Assembly (NCBI GenBank): GCA_022457155.1
Contig: JAJGOT010000356.1
Coordinates: 62,001 to 126,000 of the forward strand
Direction of reading: 5' to 3'
DNA: 64,000 nt
DNA from: Cladopsammia gracilis
Taxonomy: Eukaryota > Cnidaria > Anthozoa > Scleractinia > Dendrophylliidae
This document shows, piece by piece, positions 25,801 through 37,800 of the stretch. The notes under the pieces were generated by a model, which saw nothing but the letters and a program-made list of their open reading frames with translations, was not told where the DNA came from and ran no database searches. The position numbers and the translations under genes are program-made. Every line of letters starts with the position of its first letter. Positions within the stretch are counted from its first letter, which is position 1.

Positions 25801-28800
25801 GCATTTCAGCATGGCATTAGAATAGGGTTACCCCAACAGGACTGTTGTTCTCAATGTTGCTGATTCTTTGATCTTCGGAAAAAGTCTCTAATACTGACAG
25901 GAGATATTTATGCTTTCCAGAACTGTTTAGAATATTTAGTTATGCGGACTGGTTTGTTTGCTAGCTCTGGGCATAACAATATTGTTTCTTTGGTGCATAG
26001 TTTGCAAGATCAGTAGTTGTCACTGAATGCTAGGATCACTGAGTTAATTTCTCAGTCTTTGATTTTGTGTGAGCGCAAGTCTATGGTAAGCATGGCTTCC
26101 GAGATAGTGTTTCTTCATCACGGCTGAGGAGTCTAAGTTCCATAGAATAAAAGCATATTACAATAATATTGTTTTCAACTCCTCAGAGTTTATTCTGCAT
26201 TTGAGTTGTGTGTCTCGGAGCTAGGCTGTACTTTCTTTGTCAGACGTATGACATTATAATTATTATTGCATCCAGCATGAAGTCAGGTTGTGAAATATTT
26301 GAATCTCCAGTATGTTTGCTGTTTCAAAATTCTCACAGATGGATACAAGTGATTACTTTTGTACATTCTTTAAGAACAACAATTCGGCAAACTGGCTATG
26401 GATTAGTCATAACCATTCCAACCTCACTTTTGTTCGCATTCCAAAGGTCGAAAGTCAATTTGCAAAAAAAAAGTTTTCTTTTCATTTCCTGGTGCCTTCG
26501 GCCGTCCATGCTTGGGAAACTGTGAGGCCATGAGACCATTGACTTTGGATGTCAAAACCTTGTCCACCAGTGGCACAAAACTACGGAAAAATCATTCAAA
26601 CCAATAGACTAATAATTAAAAAAAGCTACCATAACAGTTACAGACTTTCAATTACACAACTTGGGACTATGCAGTAAGATTCCAATTCACTATGCAATGT
26701 TTGGTAATTTTGATGGCATCAAAAATGGCAGATTTCACAGTCCGAGTGCGCAGTTCATTTTGGGTGACCTGGGTCCTTTAAAGCTTTGCAGCATAATGGC
26801 TCTAAATTGTTGAACTTTATTGAGAAATAATTGTACTTCATTCCTTTGTTTTCAGAAAACCCAATTCCACAGGTGTGCTTCTCTAGCATCAGATGCCATG
26901 CTGGAAGGCAGTCAAGTCACGTCAGTCCCTTCTATTACAGGGTAGGTGTTCAGTAATAATAATAAGTGCCATTAGTTGAGACCGTCATTGTTGTTAATAT
27001 TGTCATATTGACATACATATCATGGTATATTCCTAGTTAAAAGATTTCCATTAAGGAGGTGCTGTGTGTGTTGAACTTTCAACCTCCAGGTCGGTTGTAT
27101 TTGCCGTCATGTTGTTTTCTTAGACAAGAAACTGTACTTCACATTGTCTCTCACCATCCAGGGCCTGGTTGTTTGAAAGTCGGTTAACGCTAATCCAGGA
27201 TTAAAACTTAACCAAGGATTTAATTTCTCTTACAAGAAGTGTCTTCAAAAACCTATTCTAAGCTACACGCGAAGAAAAGTCAAAGTCGAAACTAAAGGGC
27301 GAAAATACTTCAGAAAAATCTCCGTTGATTTTTAACTGGAATCAGAATTGACGCTAACCCTGGGTTAACTTAATCACGCTTTGGGATATTGGGCAATTAT
27401 TAAAAAAAAATAAATTCCTGCACAGGAAAAGTAGAGAAAAAATAATGCACAGCGAGCCAATGGAAAAAACAGGTGTGGAACAATCCCGATAAAAATTCTT
27501 GCACAACATCAAGACAAAAAAAAAATCAAGATCAGAAAAATTGCCCAATACCCCCCTTGCCCCCTCCCCCCCGCCCCCCACCACAAAAATAAAATCGTGC
27601 ATACCTTAGTAGGCTACAATTTCAGGTCTATATTTTTTTTTCTCTGATCGGCTCGGTATTGTTAGAAAACACATAAGTTTAGAACTTTGTACATTTCTTT
27701 TTCGCTTTAAAATCCTTGAAACTACCCAATCAGGATTGTTTAAAGGTATTTTTGGAGAATCGGTGATGGGGCTTCGAATAAATTAACAAAATCAACATGA
27801 TTGATCAAATGATTAACAGTCGACCATAGCGTGACATAAATATGAGATGTGTGGAATTTGAGCGCGACTCTATGCCGTAATGCATGAAAATTGTTTACTC
27901 AGCAGTCCTTAGACTTGCCAGGACGTGTTTAACGATTTTTTGATCTAAACTCAACTGTTTGACAATTGATTTGGTTAGAAAAGATCAACCCGCGTTCCTT
28001 TTACCAGAAATAGAGCATATCCGAAAATTGTTTAACACTTCTGTGGAAATAGAACGGTAAATGTTTGAATTGTAGTTGCCTAATTATTGGTTTCAGTTCG
28101 CTATACTACTTGTGTAAACACAACAAAATCACACACGGTAACGATATACAAAGGATATAAATCTCAAAGCAAAGCCATTTCCGTTAAATGATCATGACTT
28201 CCTCCTAGACGTCTCCTAAAACGAAGAAAATGTGGAAAACATTATGGTTGTATTTTGAACTAATCACAAAACGGCTGCAGACGATCGAGCGCTTACCTTG
28301 GAGATTTGTCAAAGTGAAGCGATTGATGAATGTCACAGCAACTGCATCAAATTGACCATCGATGTCTCACAAATCCAACAGCCGAGTCTTGTTGCAGTAT
28401 CGTTTTGTTTTACAACAGCAAACGAACGATATCGCTTGCTTTTATAACGATCAACGGAAGTATAAAGCAACTCTCTTGAATAAACTCTTGCACCATCAAT
28501 CGAGCAGAGTAAGGTCTGGAACGAGTCACGCACCCCTCCCCCCAACAAAATCTTCCTTTTGCGTGATAAACATGCGCATGCGTAAGAAACATTTGTCATA
28601 TATTTTAATGTACCATAACAAAAGCAGCAATTTTTCTAAAGCAACAACACCATGAGAATCCGCATGTTCCCAAGAATTATATTTTGCACATAATACGCAT
28701 CTATATACAGCACGTTTCTATTTCAAATTGCTTTTTAAAAAAAACTCTACCACAAGGAAGCCCCTGATTCGTCTTTGCCTAATATATAGGTTGACTTGAA

Positions 28801-31800
28801 GGTAAAGGTTAGTGTACAGGTGTAGTGTGGGTTGTGGTTGGTGGCGTTACGGCGTGACATTGCCGTGACGTCGTTTTGATGACATCACTGATTACATCAT
28901 TTCAGAAAACCGGAAGTAAACTTGGTACGGTGTTGGCCACAGCAAAACCGATTCCCGGGGCAGGTGACACGACAGATAAAAAAGGGTATTTTAAGAACTG
29001 ACTCGTCACAGAGCGACGGGCCAGTTAAAAACCAGACTTACAGACTCACTTTTTCATCCACCATGGTTGTTTTGGTGCCCCCCCCCCCCCCCTTCTAGGG
29101 AATTTATGCTTTGTGACGTAAAAAAGAAAATGGCGCTGATCATGATGGAGTCGCTGATGGATTGTGTTGTCCTCGCCTTATAGCAATGTACAAGACAAGC
29201 AGACAATTTTATTTTATTCAGTATATATTTCAATCAAGGATACAATAAGTATAATGCAGCCATAATGCATTCTTTTTTTGCGCACTATTGAAACTGTTGA
29301 CAGGGGGGAGTCTGGGGAGCAATGGATGTGTGAGGACGTGTTTTCTTGCCGTCCGCTAAAGCGGCACACTATATAAGCTAATTATGGCCGAATCGTTAAC
29401 TAAATTTCTAGAAAAGAAGCGTTTTCATTCCTCCTCTTCGGAAGATTCTTCGCCTTCCCCGAACAGAAAGCAAAAAGAAGCCAAAAAGCTAAGAAGTGAA
29501 AGTGTTACTTCCGAAGAGATCATCCACCACAAAGGAGCGGACAAGATGCCTGCCCATTGTGCCAACTGTGAGGTGAAACTGGAGTCGACTCTAATCAAAC
29601 TTGAACTGCTTGATGCCATCGAAAAGTCAATGAAAGTATTGCAAGAAACTCTGGGAAAGATGGACACGCGTATCCTTTCATTAGAAAGCGCTCAGGCGAC
29701 GGTGAACTGTGACATTAACGATCTTAAAGCCAGTCTGAGTTTCACCCAAGATCAGCACACTAAATCCAAAGCAAGTTTCGAAAGTTTAAAAGATCAAACC
29801 AATTTAACACTGGCTGACACGGCCAAGAAGAATGACGAATTAGAAGGAAAGCTCAAGGAACTAGAAAGCCAAAACCTTTACCTGGAAGCATATTCCAGAC
29901 GAGAGAACATAAAGTTTGAAAACATCCAAGAGGAACCTGGCCAGAAGTGAGAGGATACTGAAGAAGTGCTCTGCAACTTCCTAGAAACGCACCTTGGTTA
30001 TGAACAAGCTCATGACGTCGAAATCCAGAGAGTTCACCGATTGAAAACAAAGAAAGCAGACGGAAACCCAAAGCCCATCATCGCGAGGTTTCTACGATAC
30101 AAGGACTGCGAGCATATTTGATCTTTGGGCCGTCGATTAAAAGATACCGAGTACCGAGTACCCTACAGCATAGTAGAAAGAAGAAGAAAACAAATGGACG
30201 TATTTAAAGCTGCCAAAAGGAACCAAATACCGGCTGCTTTCAGTAAGTCACAACCTGATAAACTTTATATTAGTGGAAAATTTTGGCCAGTTGGCAAACC
30301 TCTGGACTTGACCCCTCGTTAATATGTGAAAACACCAAATTGAAAATATGTGTAATATCTTTATAACGATCTATGCATTGATCCGCTTTAGCAGACGGGC
30401 AACCGTTCTTATTAAATTCCTAACCGACCATATTGCTGTACCCCGGCCGAAACGCAATTAATGCGTTTTCAAAACCTTTCGTTAAGGTCTTGTTCGAGCT
30501 ATAAGATGTGTGTTCTAATTTTTGTAATTCTCCTATGTTTCCGTGTTTTACTGTGCTCCGTTAAAATTTTTTGTTTACTTTTATTTGACTTAAAACTTTA
30601 CTATTATGCAATTTCACGAAATAAATTTAAACATATGCATTTTTTTTACACGATCCCTAAGGACGAAAAAAAAAAAGCCGTCAAAACGTATCCCTTATTA
30701 CTGACGCATATTTAGTTAAGACAAAAAAACATAATTAATTTAGACACCCTTGAAAATCTTGACATCAAGTGCCTTTCAATAAACATCAGAGGTCTTAATA
30801 AGTCCATTAAACGCCGTTCGGTTTTCAGGTGGATCCATAACCAAAACGCGCAATTTATATTTCTACAGGAAACACACAGGCTGCCGAATGGGGAGGCAAA
30901 GTTTTCTTTAGCCATGGCACTTCAAACAGCAAAGGAGTAATGATACTCATAAACCCAAAACTTGACTGTAAAATAGAAAAGTGTATTTCTGATAAAAACA
31001 GAAGATATATTATTTTGGACGTCTCAGTTGACGACTCGCCTGTAACGTTAGTCAATATTTATGCCCCAAACGACCTAAACCAACAATCCAAATTCTTCAA
31101 ATCGTTACACCACTTGTTACAAGATTTTTCACAGCAAAATATTATTATCGGAGGTGACTTCAACTGCGCTATGACAGACAAAGACAAAAAAGGTGGCAAC
31201 CCAGTCGACAGCAAAGCATCTGTTATAAAAGAAATTGAACAGCTGTGTACCTTGTACAAATTCTTCAAATCGTTACACCACTTGTTACAAGATTTTTCAC
31301 AGCAAAATATTATTATCGGAGGTGACTTCAACTGCGCTATGACAGACCGCCTCCTGGTTAGCTCAGTCACTGCCTCCTGGTTAGCTCAGTTAGTTGGGCG
31401 CCAGTCTGCAGAGCGGGAGGTCGCAGGTTCGAATCCCAGCCGGACCACTAACCAGGGTCTTTAAATAACTGGTAAGATCATGCTGTCTGTGCTCAAAAAC
31501 CTTGTCTCAGTTCAGATGATCGCGTCATTGGGTGGTGACGTAAAGCCGTTGGCCTTGTCTCCTACAACTCCTTGCACCCTAACTGTAGGGGACGTTAAAG
31601 AACCATTGAGGACGTAACAAAACCCTGGCTGTGACCACCCTCAGTGTGCAACCTTTCCCCAGGGAGGTGGGTAAAAAACAGAAACGGGGCCACAGTAATT
31701 GGTGCAAGCTGTTGTGGTGTCCCTGCCAAGTGTGGCGAAGTTAATAAAATAAAATAAAATAGACAAAGACAAAAAAGGTGGCAACCCAGTCGACAGGAAA

Positions 31801-34800
31801 GCATCTGTTATGAAAGAAATTGAACAGCTGTGTACCTTGTACAATTTGGTTGACATCTGGCGCCACACAAATCCACATGTCGAATCCTACACATGGAGAA
31901 ATAAGTCTCACAAGATACAATGTAGATTAGATTTCTTCCTTGTCTCAGAAGAATTTTGTAATTTAGAAGTGTCATGTAAAATTTCTTATGCTCCTGAAAC
32001 AGATCACTCAGCGGTTTCGTTACATTTTCAAGCCAAAGCCAAAAAATAACACAGAGGACCAGGTTTCTGGAAGTTTAATGATTCGCTACTCAAGGCATCA
32101 TCGCCACTATACCAGCTGCTTGGAAACAAAAGTAAAACAAAACAACTTGCCCCAAACTATCCCTCCCCAAGACCCTCCATCAACAAGAGTAGCCTACGAT
32201 ACACTTTTAAACAATAATATAAATCCACCGACTGCAGAGAATAGAATTCTTAATTATGGTTTCACTAAAGAAAACATACACAAAGTGTACTCATTGCCTT
32301 TCCAAATTACTAAGGATTCTAAACTCGTTGCTTTCCAGTATAAAATAATTCATCACATTTTACCTACCAGATCCAGCCTATTTCGAGCTGGCATTGTTGA
32401 AAATGATATTTGTACTTTATGTGAAACTGAAAAACAAACAATAACCCACCTACTATACCACTGCACGGTATCCAAAGCTTTCTGGGATAGATTCACATGC
32501 TGGTGGCGCATAAAACTTCAACAGACCATTACTCTAACGGAATCCACTGTCTTATACGGATGGCATGAAGACATCGAAAATAAACAGGCACTTAATGTCA
32601 CCCTTCTTATTGCAAAATACCACATTTTTGCGACGAGTGCATGTATTGGCAACTTGTGTTTTGAAGGCTTTCTTCTACGTCTCCAAGACAAACTGGATAT
32701 TTTGAAGAAAAGTCATTTTGTCCAAAAAAAATTCCAGCTGTTTTTGAAAATATGGGGAAAATTAAATTAAATTATTCTAAATAAAAATGTATACACAAGT
32801 AATAGTCTTATAAGTCATTTTTTTGTTTTTATTCCTTTTAAAAAATGTAGTAAGTGTTGTAGCATTGTAAGTTTTTTAAGTATTGTAAGAAAGCTTCAAG
32901 TATTGTAAGCATTGGAAGTATTGTAAATAAGTGTAAGTAAGCTGCAATGGTGTTCATTAGAAGTGTATTGCAAATAGCAAAAAAAAAAAAAAAGAAAAGA
33001 AACTGTTGACAGTCAGGCCAAACTATCGCGATTGTTATTGATAGTTGATTTTACTATCGATAGCACACTATTGCAGCACCGACTATCACAATTCATCGAT
33101 AGTTCAATTTATCATTACACCCCTAGTCTCCTCTCAATTTATTTACTTTTGTGAGCCTTTAAAATAGATGATCTATGGTCTTTCTTAATTTGCCTTAAAG
33201 CTTGGTTGCTAATTTGTTACAATGAATTTGGTTCAGTGAGTGTGATATGAATCATGGCAGATGTTGAGAAATTTTTGGGTCAACTTCTGTTCTGAATTGA
33301 ACCGATTTGCTCACTTTGCTATTGCTTCTAATTTTATTTTAAAGTTAACCTTCAATTCTTTTCTGTTCTTAAAGGGAACCTCCATTGTTATAACAAATTG
33401 ACGTTAAATTGTTGGAAATAAAGTCTAAACTAGTGTATCCAAAAGATAGTAATTGCTGCGGTGAATTTGTTGTAACAATGCTGTTTTATCGTCTCGCTGG
33501 TATTACAGAATTTTCTCTTTCGTTTTTTGAGGGGAAGCAAAGCAAATGTAACCGGGATGAATCGACGAAAATTCCAGCTAATAAGACTAATTTTGTTTTG
33601 TAATTCACGCATCAAGTTCCTGCAATGTCTGTAGAATATTGTTGAGTAAAGGACGCGTTCACCACGAGGAAGGTGTGAAAATTTAGGTTAATTACTGTGT
33701 GTTCGCGTCTCCCAAGCTCAGCTCAGGTTTCACGTTCCCAAGTGCTCAGCTCAGCTCAGTCTCATCGACCCCTGTCGGAGTGATTTCAAAATAAATTTGT
33801 CTTTTATTCCGTACAATCTTCGAAAATCTTTGCCATTCAACGGTCCTATCACCATGCCTCGCAGTCCTCGCTCAACTCGTAGTAGTCTTCGACACTTCAG
33901 TTCCGATTTCGACTGGGACATGTTGGACCAAAATCTCGCAACCAACACTAAGCTTGAAGCAGCAAGCGAGGCTATTGTTTGTGGCGCAGTGCATTCTGGC
34001 CCAAAATGTGTTCGTGGCGCAGTGAATTCTGGTAAAAAGCAATCAAATCGAGATTTTTCCTAGCTTATATTTTTTTCTCATATATTTCTCTTAAATCCTG
34101 ATTATGTTGCTGCTCACTCGCTACGCTCGTTCCGCAGCAATTAGAAATTTTTAAAAAACAGTTGCAAATATAATTTTAGTGTACAAAAAAATGGATATGA
34201 ATATCGCCTTTTTTCGCTTTTAAATTTCCCGCACTGCCATTTGATTCTTAAAGGGAACCTCTATTGTTATAACAAATTGACGTTAAATTGTTGGAAATAA
34301 AGTCTAAGTTAAAATTTTTTAAAAAGCAGGTGCAAATATAATTTGGTGTGCAAAAAAATGAATATGAATATCGCCTATTTTTGCTTTTAAATTTCCCGCG
34401 CGTCACCATTTTGAATATTTATGAAGTGTTATGGTTGTTTAATTGTTGCATACAAAAGAACTTTGATTCTTAACAATAACGGCAACCGTAACACGTCATA
34501 AATATTCAAAATGGTAGTGCGCAGGAAATTTAAAAGCGAAAATAGGTGATATTTATATCCATTTTATTTGTACGGTAAAATTATATTTGCACCTGTTCTT
34601 TTAAAAATTTTAAATTTCGACTTTATTTCCAACAATTTAATGTCAATTTGTTCTGACAATGGAGGTTCCCTTTAATGTTCATAATGCCGTTTTATTGAAA
34701 AGCGGCATTCTAAATGATGACTTTCCAGCCGAGTCTCGGGCACCATTATGTTCACTGGGCCATTGGACTTTTTTTAGTCTAGTTTTAACCTAACAGGACT

Positions 34801-37800
34801 TTTTTGGGGTCCCCAGGCTATCCTTGTATTTTTTTAATATTGTGAAAGCACCTTGAGGAACAATCAAGTATGTCTGTGTCTATGCCCAATAATTTATATG
34901 ATATTGGAGACTTGGTTTTGAATGTTGATTTTGTCTTTATTTCCTTATTGCGATGCAGTCATTTAGATTTGATGGTAAAATCAAGCCACTTCTAAATGGT
35001 AAAATGAAACAGTATGGATTCTTTGCCCTCTGTACTCCTGTCAACCCTGCCAACCCATTTACCAGCACTCCTAAAGAATTATTACAAATGTACAGCTGTA
35101 AGCTTGGTATGGATCTTGGTGTCAGAAAGCTAGATAACAGGTAAGTGCCATCTTTATTAACTCTTTGAATTCAGATTGAAAATATTATTGAAGTTCCAGC
35201 TTGCAAGATATCAAAAGTCAAACTACACCACAGAAAAAATACTTCTTAGTAGCTTTCATTTGAATGGTGACAATTATTGGTTTCATCCACAGACTCAAAA
35301 GTTAGAACCACTAATGTACTGTATAATAAACAGCACCACAGGAAAGTACTGCTCAGTAGCTTTCATTTGAATGGTCACACTTTAGGATTTCACCCACAGA
35401 CTCAAAAGTTAGAATCACCCTGTACAGCATGATAAACAGTACCACAGAAAAGTACTGCTCGGTAGCTTTCATTTGAATGGTTCCCGGGGAATGGTTACAC
35501 TTTAGGATTTCACCCACAGACTCAAAAGTTGGAACCACTTTGTACAGCATAATAAACAGTACCACAGGAAAGTACTGCTCAGTAGCTTTCACTTGAATGG
35601 TAATGCTTTAAGATTTCATCCACAGATTCAAAAGTTAGAAACCACCTTGTACAGCATAATAAACAGTACCACAGGAAAGTACTGCTCAGTAGCTTTCATT
35701 TGAATGGTCACACTATAGGATTTCATCCACAGACTCAAAAGCTAGAACCACCTTGTACAGTGTAATAAACAGTACGTACCACAGGAAAGTACTGCTCAAT
35801 AGCTTTCATTTTATTTACACTTTAGGATTTCATCCACAGACTCAAAAGTTAGAACCACTTTGTACAGCATATTAAACAGTACCCAGGAAAGTACTGCTCA
35901 GTAGCTGTCATTTGAATGGTCACACTTAATGGTTTCACCCAAGATCCACTGTTTGCGGAATAATTAACAGTATACCACTGGAAAATACTGCTCAGTAGTT
36001 TTCATACGAATTTTTACACTGTGTGGTGTTTATCCATTGCCTCAAAAGTTACAACCACCTTGTACAGCATAATAAACATTACCGCACCACAGGAAAGTAC
36101 TACTCGGTAGCTTTTTGTACAGTATTGAACGTTTGAGTTATCAATGGCTTAATTCTATTATAAAGCAAAGCAGAGGAAGTTATAATTTATTTGAGTTAGT
36201 GAGAAGTTTAAATTATCAAGATTTCACTGTATCTGCTAACAAGCATTTTGAAAAACCTTAATTTAATGTACTTTTTTGATTCAGAGAGGATGAAGTTCAT
36301 CTGTGATGAATGGGCATCAGAAAATGCTGGTTGAATAATTGTTCTTAAAAGTTGTATCAGATAATATCAACAAACTGACAGTCTATAAATTACTTTGTGT
36401 TAACAGAGGCCAAAAGAACTTGTTCTTCAATGAGAAGGAAATCATGAGTCGCACAGGATATTTTTTTGTTCATCCTGATGATGCTCCAGTCATGATGCTG
36501 GGTCATGAAAGAGGTAATATGTGTTTCCAGTACTCAAAGGGACACTGTCCTGGCTGAAATATCATGTTTTCATGATTTAGCAAGGAGCTTGCTTTTTTAT
36601 CTTAAAATAGGAAGAAAAATTTGTCAAAAACGATGAACGCAAAGAATGTGAACTAAAAAGACAAAATAACGACTAAAAAAAAACTTAAAATTCCTCCAGA
36701 ATGGAAACTTTGATTTCTTTACTGCCTGTCATCATCAATGTTCCTTTATCTCCTTTGGGGAGAATAGGCAGGGTTCAAAATAGCAGCCGGTTGCCGGCGA
36801 TAGCCAGCACTTTGAATGCACTTGCTGGCGACTTTTTACCAAACAGAGAAAATTCATGTCATGCTTGGATCGGCCAACTGAAATCAAAGTTGCTGCAATG
36901 GTATCCTGTAACGATAATTGAGGGTTCTGTTAACACCCGGGGTGGCACTACTAAAAAAAGCTTTGAACAGATGATAAGAAGTGGCCTGCACACAAATCGC
37001 AAAAAGTGAAAAAAAAAATCATGTTGTTGACTGCTGAGGGTATGTGCTCATTCATTATTGACAGCCGGGAAAAAATGAGCCTAGACCAAAAAAGCCTACA
37101 AATTCAAGCTTAAAGCTGTGATTTTATTTTGAACCCTGAATAGGGCTGCATGCATACTCTTTGTTTCCAGCTACTCTGTCCTCTGCAGCTGTGGCTGCTT
37201 CTGTCCAGGTTCTTAACTGTACATTCCAGCAGTCTACCATAACGTTAGTCTTTGGGTTAGCCGATGATGTAGTTCCATCCACCTAGCTAGCTGATAAAGT
37301 TTTCATCTGACTGCCTGTCAAGAAATCAAAATTGTTGAACTGTTATCCACTTCCATACTTGTAATCCTGCACTTTTTCTCCAAACAACTACTTCTGTTTT
37401 CTCTATATAATCTTTTTATCCAATTTAGTTATATATTTGGTGGCATTTGGCGATATAACTGAAAATTAAGTAAGCAAAATTTCTTTATTTCGGCGGGACA
37501 TTTGTATTTGGAAAAGTTTGTAAGTAAAAGTCTAGAATGTTAAGTTTGTTTTTTTCACACAGAGCTTTTAATCTGAGTGAACTTTGAAAAATGTGGCCTG
37601 AACTTTTTTCTTGAATGTGGGCTTTCTCTTGTCTGATTGGCCGCAGCACAGTTAACAAGTTCAACATGTTTTTTTTTAATCAAAGTGTTCACATTTTGCT
37701 GATTCACACTGTACTGTGATTTGAATCTAATTCATTTAGCCTAACACATGAGAAGTGAACCATATATTATTAAGACATTGAAATTGTTAAAATTAAAGTG

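Larger units (their letters stand above)
30735..32770 (+). pseudogene. LINE ORF2 remnant: endonuclease and C-terminal Cys/His region, RT deleted
   Basis: The endonuclease begins with LSINIRGLNK and FLQETHR (about 30768-30880). After a frameshift it continues at 30940 through LVNIYAPND and IIIGGDFNCA (catalytic GGDFN), and ends near 32010 with the TDHSAV motif. The next recognisable part is the C-terminal domain (about 32250-32770), with FQYKIIHHILPTRSSL and a CxxC...HxxxHC pattern (CTLCETE...HLLYHC) followed by an FWDRF-type segment. The palm and fingers of the reverse transcriptase are absent. A 168-bp in-frame duplication and a SINE insertion further disrupt the endonuclease region. Confidence 0.85.
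29304..32998 (+). mobile_element. L1-like non-LTR retrotransposon, internally deleted, 14-bp TSD
   Basis: Perfect 14-bp direct repeats (GAAACTGTTGACAG) at 29290-29303 and 32999-33012 bound a 3.7 kb insertion ending in an A-rich tail at 32978-32998. These are the hallmarks of target-primed reverse transcription. Order inside: a short GC-rich 5' leader; ORF1 (29384-30322); an APE-type endonuclease (from about 30735 to 32030); then a direct jump to the C-terminal Cys/His region (about 32190-32770). The reverse transcriptase is missing, so the copy is defective. Poly(A) tail plus ORF1/endonuclease architecture fits the L1/Tx1 group. It sits in AHR intron 7 in the sense orientation. Confidence 0.88.
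26942..34958 (+). other. AHR intron 7, retrotransposon landing site
   Basis: An 8.0 kb intron holding a partial SINE (27054-27165), the 3.7 kb L1-like insertion (29304-32998), and a broken and an intact TTAA MITE (33373-34247, 34252-34671). The interval 27170-29280 shows no recognisable gene; ORFs at 28333-28655 overlap on both strands and have no domain. Confidence 0.75.

Noticed and set aside
28333..28655. Overlapping 88-97 aa ORFs on opposite strands in AHR intron 7
   Set aside because: Mutual overlap on both strands with no domain or splice signals is typical of chance ORFs.
33797..34063. 88-aa ORF with Arg/Ser-rich start in the interrupted MITE
   Set aside because: No recognisable domain and no splice context; it may be a remnant of a transposon-captured exon, but I cannot support a gene call.
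35353..35592. 79-aa ORF with internal repeats (MKATEQYF...FESVGEILKC)
   Set aside because: It is a reverse-strand reading of the AHR intron-8 minisatellite.
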